This document shows positions 34,315-43,340 of a stretch of 63,057 bases of DNA, piece after piece. The notes under the pieces were generated by a model. That model was not told the DNA's origin, did not search any database, and saw only the letters and a list, made by a program, of their open reading frames with translations. The translations under genes and the position numbers were made by a program. Numbering within the stretch: position 1 is the first letter of the stretch; each line of letters begins with the position of its first letter. Source of the DNA: Treponema sp. (GTDB taxonomy: Bacteria; Spirochaetota; Spirochaetia; Treponematales; Treponemataceae); the NCBI GenBank assembly GCA_024683675.1, contig JAIKYB010000108.1:1-63057 (forward strand). The letters are read 5' to 3'.

Positions 34315-37300
34315 ATGAGCAGATCTGATGATAACGCAAATGATCTTGAAAGCTATGGAGTTTGGGTAAAAAACACCGGCGATAAAGAAGACCTGGAGTT
34401 AAATGATTCAACTGAAGGGTTACCAGATTTTGACGATTCAGACTTTTCAGATATGTTCAAAGATGACTCCCAGTTTTCTACCGAAGAAAATGCTGATGCA
34501 GAAGGCTTCGAGGGAGATTCCACATTAAGCACAGATGAATTAGCTAACATAACAGGTGCTGGTGATGTTGCAATAGAAGAAGTAAATGCAGAAGACTTTG
34601 CAGATTCTACAGAAGATGAAGACATGCCAGACTTTACAGACATATCAATAGAAGCTTCTTCTGACGAAACACAAGATGTTACAAGTGATTTTGAAGAGAC
34701 TCTCCTCCCCGATGATTCTGAAGAACCCTCACATGACTTTGAAGAATCAGGAGAAATTACATTTGGTGAAGATGAAGAAATCTCACTGGATGATTTTATG
34801 GACGAAGGCTTCTCTGACGAAACTGTTGCAGCAGGTAACAATGGTTTTGAACCAGGTAAAGAACCTGATTCTGGAGAATCTGAAGAACTTTCTCTTGATG
34901 ATTTTATGGATGGTGGCTTCTCAGATGCTGTTCCTGGTCCAGATGAATCTGCAAAAGCAGAAGACACTATAGTTGATGAAAAACCATTGGAAATGGATAT
35001 TGAATTTGACTCATCAGCAGATCAGGTAGAAACAGAAGATAATATTTCAATAGAAACAGATTATTCTGATGACGATGATGATACATCTTCAGAATCTTCA
35101 ATTATAACTGAAGAAATTTCACTTGATGATTTTGGAACTTCCTTTGATTCAATTGCAGATACTGCAGACAGTTCTAAAACAGAAAGTGTTGCAGTTTCTA
35201 CAGGAGACATTTCAACAGAAGAAGTTGATTTGTCAGATTTTGGTATTGATGCAAGTGCAGAAGAAACTCCTGTAACTCAGGACGTTGAAGCTGCTAAGAA
35301 TAAAGAAAAAATTATCGATTACGACTTATCAGTAGGAGATGAAAACATGGCAACAGCACCTGTAGTTAATGAAATTAAAACATCAACTTCAGAAACACCA
35401 GCAGAAACCCAGACTACAATTCCAGAAAATGCAACAGTAGTAGAAAACTCATTACTGCAGCAAATTGTTCAGGATTTAGCAGGTCTTAAAGATGAAATCA
35501 ATAAGATTAAGAGTAATATAGAAGAAATAAAAGCTGGAGAAATACCAGAAGGCTACGAAGCCAGTATACAAACAGAAGAACAAGAGCTTGATATTCCACA
35601 GGCAGATGAAAGCCAGCAGTCTTCAGGTGGCTTCTTTGATTCTGATGATACAGATGAAACTATTGCCCTCTCCGGAGATGAGTTATCAAATATCTTTAAT
35701 ACAGCAGAATTCAGTGAAAGTGAAGAAGTTTCTGCAGAAGAAAATGATGCTACTGAAGAAAATGATGTAATAGAAGAACCTATTGTTCAAGAAGCAGCAG
35801 AAGAGTCAGTAACAGAAGAAGTTTCTGAAGAACCTGTTTTCGAAGAAAGCCTTGCTGAAGAAGATATTCCGGTTGAAGAAGAAACCGTTGCTGAAGAAAA
35901 TGAAATTGAAGAAACAGCTGTTGATGAAAACGAAGTTGAAGAACCAGCAATAGAAGAAAGTCCTTCTTTTGATGAAGAAATAGTTGAAGAAAGTGTTGAA
36001 GTTCCGGCAGATGAAGAAATTACAGAAGAAGAAACTCCTTCATTTGAAGAGAACATAACAGAAGAGGAAACTCCGGTATTCGATCAGGAACCTGTTTTTG
36101 AAGAAGAAAACCTTGAAGAAAGTTCAGAAGAAGTTCCGGTATTTGATGAAGAAGTACCTGCTTTTGATGAAAGTTCTATAACAGAAGAAAGTCCTGTATT
36201 CGAAGAAGATATTCCTGTAGAAGACGAAACAATTGTAGAAAACTCTGGTATTGAAGAGCCTGTTGTAGAAGAACCTGTTACAGACGAAATTACAATTGAT
36301 GAAGAAATTGTAGAAGAAGAAACTCCGGTATTCGATGAAGAAACTGTAATTGAAGAAGAAGCTCCTGCAGAAGAAGAGACATTTGTTGAAGAAGACGTTT
36401 CAGAAGATATTCCAGTTGAAGAAGAGATAGTTGAAGAAGAAACTCCAGTATTTGAAGAAGAAGCTGCTGTAGAGGAAGAAGTAAATGAAGAAATATCTCT
36501 TGTAGATGAAATTAATCTTGATGAAGAAATTGAAGAAAAATCTGATGATGATACTTTAGTATTTGAAGAAGAAACTCCTATTGAAGAAATATCAGAAGAA
36601 GAAACATTTGATGAAGAATCAAATGATGAGGATTTGACATTTGACTTCCAGGATGAAGAACTTAATGAACCAGACCTGGCTTCAATTGATGAAAATGCCG
36701 TAATAGAAGATTCTGAAGATGAAGAGAATGATCTTCCTGATGAGATTTCAATTCCTCAGTCTGATGACTTACTTGTAGAATCTAATTCAGCAGATTTTAT
36801 TAATTCTGTTGCAGATACTACAGAAGAAGAACTTGAAGAAGAGATTCCTACTGTAGACAAGATTCTTGAAGAAGACAATGCAGAAGAAAGTCCTCTTGAA
36901 GAAAATGCTGTTGAAGAAAGTAATGAAGAAGAGAACTTCGCTGATGTAGATGTATTTGAAAGCTCTGAAATTGAGCCTCTTGAAGACGACTTTGCAACAA
37001 CAGATGATTTAATTTCAGAAAGCTCTCTTGAAGAAGTTACTGAAGAAGCAGTAATAGAAGAAAATCCAGTAGAAGAGGATTTTGCAACAACTGATGATTT
37101 AGTAACAGAAGAAGAAGTAAGCCCTGCTCCTGCAGAAGAAAGCTTTGCAGAAGTAGATAATCTGGATAATGGAATCTCAGAGAGTAATCTTGATTATCTT
37201 ACAAAGAAAGATGATGCAGTTGAAGCTGAAACAAGTTCAGTTTCTAAAGATTTGAAGCAGGATATTAAATCTGTATTACTCTACATGGATCAGCTGCTTG

Positions 37301-37392
37301 AAAACCTTCCAGAAGAAAAGATTGTTGAATTTGCTAAATCAGATGAGTTTATAACTTATAAAAAATTGTTCAACGAATTAGGACTTTCATAA
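34315..37392 (+). CDS. Large highly acidic repeat protein, first gene of the DUF115 operon
   Basis: About 1025 residues, dominated by Glu and Asp with few basic residues and no signal peptide or membrane helix, so it is a cytoplasmic and largely disordered scaffold. It contains four copies of an EEISLDDF-type motif (coded near 34774, 34882, 35110, 35218), a long tract of EETPVFDEE-like repeats (about 35730-36480), and two DDFATTDDL copies. A short predicted coiled coil (about residues 378-405) lies between. The last ~50 residues (KQDIKSVLLYMDQLLENLPE) form the only clearly folded, basic-containing segment and may be the binding end. I use the ATG at 34315 because GAGGAA stands 5 bases before it; an in-frame GTG lies 4 codons earlier. 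Function unknown. Confidence 0.75.
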   Translation: MSRSDDNANDLESYGVWVKNTGDKEDLELNDSTEGLPDFDDSDFSDMFKDDSQFSTEENADAEGFEGDSTLSTDELANITGAGDVAIEEVNAEDFADSTEDEDMPDFTDISIEASSDETQDVTSDFEETLLPDDSEEPSHDFEESGEITFGEDEEISLDDFMDEGFSDETVAAGNNGFEPGKEPDSGESEELSLDDFMDGGFSDAVPGPDESAKAEDTIVDEKPLEMDIEFDSSADQVETEDNISIETDYSDDDDDTSSESSIITEEISLDDFGTSFDSIADTADSSKTESVAVSTGDISTEEVDLSDFGIDASAEETPVTQDVEAAKNKEKIIDYDLSVGDENMATAPVVNEIKTSTSETPAETQTTIPENATVVENSLLQQIVQDLAGLKDEINKIKSNIEEIKAGEIPEGYEASIQTEEQELDIPQADESQQSSGGFFDSDDTDETIALSGDELSNIFNTAEFSESEEVSAEENDATEENDVIEEPIVQEAAEESVTEEVSEEPVFEESLAEEDIPVEEETVAEENEIEETAVDENEVEEPAIEESPSFDEEIVEESVEVPADEEITEEETPSFEENITEEETPVFDQEPVFEEENLEESSEEVPVFDEEVPAFDESSITEESPVFEEDIPVEDETIVENSGIEEPVVEEPVTDEITIDEEIVEEETPVFDEETVIEEEAPAEEETFVEEDVSEDIPVEEEIVEEETPVFEEEAAVEEEVNEEISLVDEINLDEEIEEKSDDDTLVFEEETPIEEISEEETFDEESNDEDLTFDFQDEELNEPDLASIDENAVIEDSEDEENDLPDEISIPQSDDLLVESNSADFINSVADTTEEELEEEIPTVDKILEEDNAEESPLEENAVEESNEEENFADVDVFESSEIEPLEDDFATTDDLISESSLEEVTEEAVIEENPVEEDFATTDDLVTEEEVSPAPAEESFAEVDNLDNGISESNLDYLTKKDDAVEAETSSVSKDLKQDIKSVLLYMDQLLENLPEEKIVEFAKSDEFITYKKLFNELGLS

Positions 37393-37393
37393 T

Positions 37394-38188
37394 ATGGGTT
37401 TGCTTTCAAAAGCCGGTCACCTTGAAACAAATAAGGGACTGGCTTTTTCTGAATTTATTAACAAATATAATTTCAAAATTTGTGCTCTATTTGAAAAAAA
37501 GGATAATTTCTTTCTTATAAAAAACAGCATAGGTTTTGATGGGGCCTCTATTTTATCATCATATTCCACAGTAGACTTTTGGAATGGCATTTGTGATACT
37601 GTTGAAGAATTAAATATTTTTACAGATGATAATGGAACACTTTCTCCCCTGCTTCAGTTGTTTTCTTTTTCACAAAAAGACGATATAGAATCCGTTGCAG
37701 TATATAAGCCTTCAAATTCTAAAATCTTTATTTCCTGCAATCAAAAATTCCCTAAAGAATGTATTCATGATTTATGTAATCTTGATGAAAATAAAAAAAT
37801 TATAAATCTTGAATCATTAAATCGCCTGATTACTAGAGAATCTAAAGTAATTGAAATGGAAGTTGATTTTGAAGAAGCCGTAGAAAGCTTTTTACAGGCC
37901 CAGGTAAAGGATAAAACAAAAGCCGCAACCTTCATTGATTCTATTTATAATGAAATCTCAAACCGCTTCTTATGTTACTTTTCAAAAAATGTATCAGTAA
38001 GAATAAATCAGCATAGTTCAAGAGCAATTTTCGTAGTTTCCAGAGATTTAACACAGGAACACCTGATAAATCATATAATATTAAATCTTTCTGGAGTTAT
38101 TGGAAACTATTCTGAAATTATTAACTTTAATGTTTCTGGAATAGCAAATTCTATTCCAGAAATTAAAGAGTTTTTACAGGTAGAATAA
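37394..38188 (+). CDS. Unknown soluble protein of the DUF115 operon
   Basis: The 264-residue product has no signal peptide or membrane helix. The N-terminal ~140 residues alternate strands and helices in a GAF- or roadblock-like way (KICALFEKKDNFFLIKNSIG). The C-terminal ~110 residues (about 155-264) look like a second alpha/beta domain. I recognise no catalytic motif. It starts 1 base after the acidic protein stop and is followed after 2 bases by the first DUF115 gene, so it belongs to the same operon. Confidence 0.6.
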   Translation: MGLLSKAGHLETNKGLAFSEFINKYNFKICALFEKKDNFFLIKNSIGFDGASILSSYSTVDFWNGICDTVEELNIFTDDNGTLSPLLQLFSFSQKDDIESVAVYKPSNSKIFISCNQKFPKECIHDLCNLDENKKIINLESLNRLITRESKVIEMEVDFEEAVESFLQAQVKDKTKAATFIDSIYNEISNRFLCYFSKNVSVRINQHSSRAIFVVSRDLTQEHLINHIILNLSGVIGNYSEIINFNVSGIANSIPEIKEFLQVE

Positions 38189-38190
38189 CT

Positions 38191-39651
38191 GTGATTGAAT
38201 TTAAGCCCGCTAAAAATGAGGAACTTACTGCCAGTGCAGATGGAATACTCTTACATTCGGGCTATAATCCTTCTAAAGAAGCAGAAAGATACGCTGAAAA
38301 TTTACAGCTTTTACCCTATGAAAATATTTTAATTTTAATAGAACCTGCAATTTCTTATGCTGCTAAATTTATAAAAAAGAAATATCCCGATATAAAGCTT
38401 GGGGCCATTCGTTTTTCTTCAGATTTCAATAAATATAACGACAATTTCGATTTTATAATCAATTTTAATTCATCTTTTAACGAAAAACTCTTTTCTTTGC
38501 TAGGCGAAGAAGGAATTTATCAAACACATTTTTCTGATTGGGAAGCAAGTAAAAAAGTCTTTCCAGAAGAATACAAAAAGTGTATTTTTGCCATTAAAGA
38601 ATGTATGGAAAAATCAAAAACACTTTTAGTAACTAGAGAATATTTTGAAAAAAAATGGTTCTCTAATTCCCTAAATTTTATAAAATACTTAAAAAATCCT
38701 ATTACATTAAAGGAAAAAATTAACAGAGATGTATTAATTTTAGCATCCGGTCCTAGCTTAAAAGCAGCCCTTCCCTATATAAAGGAATATCAGGATAAAT
38801 ATTTTATAATTGTTTTATCTTCAGCAATTCGACTGGCTTTGGAAAATAATATTAAGGCTGATCTTACCATGTCAACAGACGGAGGCTATTGGGCTGGAGA
38901 ACATCTGAAACATATTCCAGAAAATTGGTTTATTGCACTTTCACCCGAAAGTTGGGCTGATAAAAAGCTTTTAGCAAGCAACTATATTTTACCACTAAAT
39001 TATGGGGATGGAATTTCTTCTAAACTTTTGTCTATATGCGGTTTTACGAAATACATAAAGGCAGAAAGAAACGGAACTGTGAGTGGAACTGCACTGTCTT
39101 TTGCTTTAAGTAATAGTCTAGGTAAAATTTATATATTTGGTTTAGATATGGCAAATAGTAAAGGTTTCCAACACAGTCAGCCCAATGAACTTGAAATAAA
39201 TAACTCTCTAAAAGATTTCAGACTTTTACCATGTCAGAGCCGGCTTTATAAAAGCGAAATAGCACATGGCAGCTTAGACATATATTTACAATGGTTTGAG
39301 GAAAGAAATTTTGAAAAGGATAGAGTGTATAGAATTATAGACAATCCAAAAAATCAACTTGGAAAAATAAAAGATATTAGCAGTAAAAATTTTTTTGAAA
39401 TCTGTATGGAATATAATATAAGTAAAAAACAAGGAAATGAGTATTTTGTCATTCAAGAAAAAAAATCAACTTGTTTAAAAAAGTTAACAGAAAATGAAAA
39501 ATTAATTTTTTCAGAAAAAAATATCAAGCAATTATTCCCTCTTTCAAATCTTTCCATCAATCATAATCCGGACAATAAAGAAGTCAAAGAAAGACTGGAA
39601 AATGAAGTTGCAAAATTAAAAAGAAAATTCAGGGAAATATGTAATGAATAA
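38191..39651 (+). CDS. DUF115/MptE-like protein 1, motility accessory factor-like
   Basis: The 486-residue product has the DUF115 core from about residue 175, beginning with LILASGPSLKAALPYI and continuing through ADLTMSTDGGYWAG and the conserved IYIFGLDMA. DUF115 occurs in archaeal 6-hydroxymethylpterin pyrophosphokinase (MptE) and in Maf proteins that put nonulosonic acids on flagellins. The N-terminus shares a YNPSKEAE motif with the next gene. The start is GTG, 2 bases after the previous stop. The sequence shows the family; whether it is a glycosyltransferase here is inferred. Confidence 0.75.
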   Translation: MIEFKPAKNEELTASADGILLHSGYNPSKEAERYAENLQLLPYENILILIEPAISYAAKFIKKKYPDIKLGAIRFSSDFNKYNDNFDFIINFNSSFNEKLFSLLGEEGIYQTHFSDWEASKKVFPEEYKKCIFAIKECMEKSKTLLVTREYFEKKWFSNSLNFIKYLKNPITLKEKINRDVLILASGPSLKAALPYIKEYQDKYFIIVLSSAIRLALENNIKADLTMSTDGGYWAGEHLKHIPENWFIALSPESWADKKLLASNYILPLNYGDGISSKLLSICGFTKYIKAERNGTVSGTALSFALSNSLGKIYIFGLDMANSKGFQHSQPNELEINNSLKDFRLLPCQSRLYKSEIAHGSLDIYLQWFEERNFEKDRVYRIIDNPKNQLGKIKDISSKNFFEICMEYNISKKQGNEYFVIQEKKSTCLKKLTENEKLIFSEKNIKQLFPLSNLSINHNPDNKEVKERLENEVAKLKRKFREICNE

Positions 39652-41152
39652 ATTATACCAGTCAATAATTGAAGCAAAAAATGGCACTTTTATTCCTCTT
39701 TTATATAACGGTAAAACAGTTGATTCAAAATATAATCCCCAGAGAGAGGCTGAAAAACAACTTGAAAATATAAATACAGATAATCAATTTAATTTTTTTA
39801 TTCTTTTGGGTTTAGGCTGTGGAATATTTGCTCAAGCTTTAAGTCAAAAATATCCTGATTCAAGAATATTAATTATAGAAAGAAGTCAGGAAGATATTAA
39901 TTTTTTATTGCAGATAAAGCTTATACAGGAACTAAAAGAAAATTCTAAAATAAGAATTACTGGTATTGAAGATTTAAGGAATGTTTTTACCTCTTTTTGG
40001 CTTCCCGCAAAATATGAAAAACCAGAAATAATTGAAAATCATGCATGGATACTTGAAAATAACGACCAGAAAGAAATAATCCAAAATGAACTCAATAAAG
40101 CCTTTAGAATAATTTCAGCTGATTATTCTGTGCAGAGTCATTTTGGAAAAATATGGCAGCATAACATTCTTTCAAACCTGATGGAGTTTTCTGATTATTT
40201 ACAAAATAATGAAGATTCATCACTTATAAATTCTTTAAATAGAAAGAAAAAGGCTATAATTATTGCAGCAGGCCCATCCTTAGACAAAAAAATTGAATAT
40301 TTAAAAGAAAATAAGGATAGTTTTTTTATAATTGCAACAGATACTGCAGCAAAGGCTTTATATAACAACAAAATAAAAGCTCATGCTGTAATTTCTATAG
40401 ACGGACAGCCGGTTTCAGTGAATCATTTTTTGGCTTCAGTAGAAAAGGATGCTTTATATTTTTTTGATTTTTCTGCAAATTCTTCTGCGGCACAATATAT
40501 CAGAAAACAAGGGGGCAGACTTGTATATTTTTCGTCAGGTCACCCCCTGCTAATTCTTGCTTCAACTTTAACTAAATGCAGCTTCCCTCAATTATTTTCG
40601 GGTGCTGGTACTGTAACTATAGCAGCAACAGATTTAGCAATAAAACTTGGTTTTACAGAAATAGAAGTTCTGGGGGCAGACTTTTCCTATCCTTATGGAA
40701 AAGCCTATACAAAAGGAACTTATCTTGAAGACCTTTATTACTTTAATCAAAATAAAATTGACAGTTGTGAAAGTAAATTCGATAAATTAATGTTTAGAAC
40801 CGCTCTGAATATCAACAAAAATAATAAGCCTACAACTGAAATATTAGAAGCTTATCAAGTATCATTCATTGAATTTTTAAAAAGTAACGATATTAAATAT
40901 AGAATAGAAAATGAAATATATATTCTTTCTAATTCACAAAATAAGAGGGAGGAATTAAAGGTTTGCAAAAGTTTTGATTTTAAAACTTTTTTGAATTTAT
41001 TTAAGCAATGTAAGCTGGAAGATATTGAAATTGCTTTACTGCCCTATATTGCTTACCTAAAAAAAGAGGAAAGAGGGCCTGTAAATTACCAGGAACTTCT
41101 GAAACTTGCACAGACCTTTATAGTAAGTTATAATGAAAGATATGAAAAATAA
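39644..41152 (+). CDS. DUF115/MptE-like protein 2, motility accessory factor-like
   Basis: The 502-residue paralogue has YNPQREAEKQLENI near residue 28, a Rossmann-like stretch LLGLGCGIFAQAL near residue 54, and the DUF115 core AIIIAAGPSLDKKIEYL near residue 202. AVISIDGQPVSVNHF and GADFSYPYGKAY follow. This N-terminal glycine loop is better kept than in the first copy, so the two may differ in activity or form a pair. It overlaps the previous gene by 8 bases and the next by 20, showing tight coupling. Role as above: probable flagellin glycosylation, not proven. Confidence 0.75.
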   Translation: MNKLYQSIIEAKNGTFIPLLYNGKTVDSKYNPQREAEKQLENINTDNQFNFFILLGLGCGIFAQALSQKYPDSRILIIERSQEDINFLLQIKLIQELKENSKIRITGIEDLRNVFTSFWLPAKYEKPEIIENHAWILENNDQKEIIQNELNKAFRIISADYSVQSHFGKIWQHNILSNLMEFSDYLQNNEDSSLINSLNRKKKAIIIAAGPSLDKKIEYLKENKDSFFIIATDTAAKALYNNKIKAHAVISIDGQPVSVNHFLASVEKDALYFFDFSANSSAAQYIRKQGGRLVYFSSGHPLLILASTLTKCSFPQLFSGAGTVTIAATDLAIKLGFTEIEVLGADFSYPYGKAYTKGTYLEDLYYFNQNKIDSCESKFDKLMFRTALNINKNNKPTTEILEAYQVSFIEFLKSNDIKYRIENEIYILSNSQNKREELKVCKSFDFKTFLNLFKQCKLEDIEIALLPYIAYLKKEERGPVNYQELLKLAQTFIVSYNERYEK

Positions 41153-42587
41153 GTTTATTTTAGGTTATTCAGTTATTGCATCAATTTTTATTATTTTTTC
41201 AGTTTCCTTTTTTTGTTTTAATTTATATCGAGAATATTCACTGGGAGAAGCCAGAACTAATACAAATTTTATTCGAATGACAAGTAAAATTAAATCAGCA
41301 TCCTACCAGGCTGATAAAAATTCACCAGAATACACGACCAAACTTATTCAAGCCATTGGTAATTTTGATGATATTTCCTACATCGAAATAAAAAGAGATG
41401 GAATAGCAATTCTTACCTATCCAGACACTTCCCGTAAGGAAGTAAAATCTTCTCTTACAATGAATTTTTCTGATAAAGCTTTAATAAGAGATTCAACACT
41501 TGAAATTGAAGCAAGTCTTTATCTTTTGCGCCCAATTTCTATTCATTATTACGCAAAAATTGCATTTTTAATGATTCTTATAGTTACAATGACTACTATA
41601 ATCTTAATTATCTATATTCAGATTCAGGAATCAGGTGCCTTCACTAGTTCTAATTCAGAATTAAAGACAGAAGATAATGAAGATAACCTTGACACCGAAG
41701 ACGAAGCAGATTACAGAAGAGCAGAAAATCTGGAAGAAGCTTGTGAAATTAAAAATAAAAAGACAGAGTTAGAAGAAATAAAAGCTGAAGAAGTAAAAGC
41801 ATCAGAAGCTGATAAGCCTGTTGAAGAAAGAAAAGCTTTTACAGAAGAAAAGCCTGTTGAAGAAAAAAAGCAAGTTGAGGAGGAAAGTTCGGTTGAAGAA
41901 AAGCCTGTTATAGAAGACAGCCCGATTGAAGAAGAAAAGCCTGTTGAAAAAGACATTCCGGTTAAAGAAGAAAAGCCTCTTACTGAAAAAAAGCCACTTT
42001 ACCATGAGAAAAGCTCAATTGATAAAGTAGAACTTCCGAGTGAAGATGAAAAACCGGTAGTAATTGAAACTACAAAAGAAGAAATTGAACCAAACGGACT
42101 GTTTTCTCCTATTACCGGTATCGGTTGGGAATCTTACCTGAAAACAAGACTTGAAAATGAAATCAGCAGAGCAGTTGCTTCTGAAATGGATTTCACTTTG
42201 TTTGTAATTCAGATTCCTGGCAGTAAGAGAGATTCTGAAATTATAAAGAATGTTTGCAACTATCTTGCAATTCAATTTCAGTTTAAAGATCTTCTTTTTG
42301 AATATAAGGAAGATTGTATTGTTGCAATGAAAATTAACATGAATCTTGATGAAGCCTTAAATTTTGCAGATAAGCTTTATACAGATATTATGAATATAAT
42401 CAGTGTAGAAAATAAAAAATGTTTTATGGGAATTTCTACACGTTCTATAAGAATTGTTGCTGCAGAAAGATTATTTACAGAAGCAGAACAGGCTTTGGAA
42501 CATGCAAAAGAGGATCCAGATTCTGCTATAATTGCATTCCGTGCTGATTCAGAAAAATATCGACAGTATTTAGACGAAAATAGATAA
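41133..42587 (+). CDS. Membrane protein with acidic linker and degenerate GGDEF-like domain
   Basis: The 484-residue product has two membrane helices (about 8-32 and 137-162) enclosing a ~100-residue periplasmic domain. A linker of repeats such as KPVEEKKQVEEESSVEEKPV spans about 190-310. The C-terminal domain (about 325-480) has the fold pattern of GGDEF diguanylate cyclases: a DFTLFVIQIPG strand near the start and AERLFTEAEQALEHAK at the end. At the active site it has LLFEYKEDCIVAM instead of GGDEF, so it should not make c-di-GMP and may bind a ligand or partner. It starts with a 20-base overlap. It ends exactly at the convergent TPR lipoprotein gene. Confidence 0.7.
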   Translation: MKDMKNKFILGYSVIASIFIIFSVSFFCFNLYREYSLGEARTNTNFIRMTSKIKSASYQADKNSPEYTTKLIQAIGNFDDISYIEIKRDGIAILTYPDTSRKEVKSSLTMNFSDKALIRDSTLEIEASLYLLRPISIHYYAKIAFLMILIVTMTTIILIIYIQIQESGAFTSSNSELKTEDNEDNLDTEDEADYRRAENLEEACEIKNKKTELEEIKAEEVKASEADKPVEERKAFTEEKPVEEKKQVEEESSVEEKPVIEDSPIEEEKPVEKDIPVKEEKPLTEKKPLYHEKSSIDKVELPSEDEKPVVIETTKEEIEPNGLFSPITGIGWESYLKTRLENEISRAVASEMDFTLFVIQIPGSKRDSEIIKNVCNYLAIQFQFKDLLFEYKEDCIVAMKINMNLDEALNFADKLYTDIMNIISVENKKCFMGISTRSIRIVAAERLFTEAEQALEHAKEDPDSAIIAFRADSEKYRQYLDENR

Positions 42588-43337
42588 TTACTGACTTATT
42601 TCTTCAGAGGAAGATTCTTTTTCAGTATTTTCTTGGGCTTCTTCACTGCTTTCAGGATTATCATTATCTGATAATTCTGACTCCCCTTCACTTTCGTTTT
42701 CTTCGGAAGCTAATTCTTCTTCCTCAGAAATATCTTCAATTTCCTCTTCTTTAATTTCTGCAAGCTCTTTGTATTTTTCAGTTATTTTTGTAAGATTTTT
42801 GTTTTCAGGATTTACTTCATTAAGTTTTTCAAGTTTTTCTTCAAAGGCAGTTCTATATTTTTTAAAGTATTTCTTTTCAGATAAAATTAAAACAAGATAA
42901 TTTTCAAGGTAAGATTCATTTTCGGGTTGTTCTTCAAGAAAGCTTGCATACATTTTAATTGCTTTTAGAACATTTCCATTCATTGAATAAATATAAGCTA
43001 GACTTGCCTTTAGGCTTGAATTATCAGGATCTCTTTTTAACATTTGTTTATACATGCTTTCGGCATTTGCCCAGGAAGAAGTATAAACATAACAAAGAGC
43101 CAGCTTATAATAACAGGCCCAATAAATCTTCTTATTGTGCATTGCAAGCTTATAGTTTTCTGCAGCAGATTTATAATCTTCCAGCTTAAAGAAGGTATTT
43201 CCAATATTCATATATTCAATATAAATATTTCTTATGGTACGTGGGCTATCCCCAGGAATGGGAATAGGCTTTGAAACACATCCAAGAGAAGTGAATAGAG
43301 AAAAAATTATCATTGCTGGAAGAATAAATCTTTTCAT
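42588..43337 (-). CDS. TPR lipoprotein with acidic tail
   Basis: The 249-residue product has a lipoprotein signal (FSLFTSLGC, lipidated C20). Four or so TPR units follow (about 35-165; for example YMNIGNTFFKLEDYKSAAEN), then a coiled segment. The last ~55 residues are almost all Glu, Ser, Asp and Asn. It should be anchored to a membrane and bind partners. The gene begins 3 bases after the upp stop and is convergent with the GGDEF-like gene with no gap. Its acidic tail resembles the composition of the acidic repeat protein in the opposing operon. Confidence 0.7.
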   Translation of the reverse strand: MKRFILPAMIIFSLFTSLGCVSKPIPIPGDSPRTIRNIYIEYMNIGNTFFKLEDYKSAAENYKLAMHNKKIYWACYYKLALCYVYTSSWANAESMYKQMLKRDPDNSSLKASLAYIYSMNGNVLKAIKMYASFLEEQPENESYLENYLVLILSEKKYFKKYRTAFEEKLEKLNEVNPENKNLTKITEKYKELAEIKEEEIEDISEEEELASEENESEGESELSDNDNPESSEEAQENTEKESSSEEISQ

Positions 43338-43340
43338 CTT

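Noticed and set aside
34353-34967. Serine-rich 204-codon frame on the minus strand
   Set aside because: It is the complement of the acidic repeat gene: GAA/GAT codons read backwards as TTC/ATC or TCT/TCA. No start signal and no plausible fold.
35730-36480. Dense short repeats that could suggest a repeat array or CRISPR
   Set aside because: The repeats are in-frame Glu codons of the acidic protein, irregular in spacing, with no conserved repeat-spacer structure.
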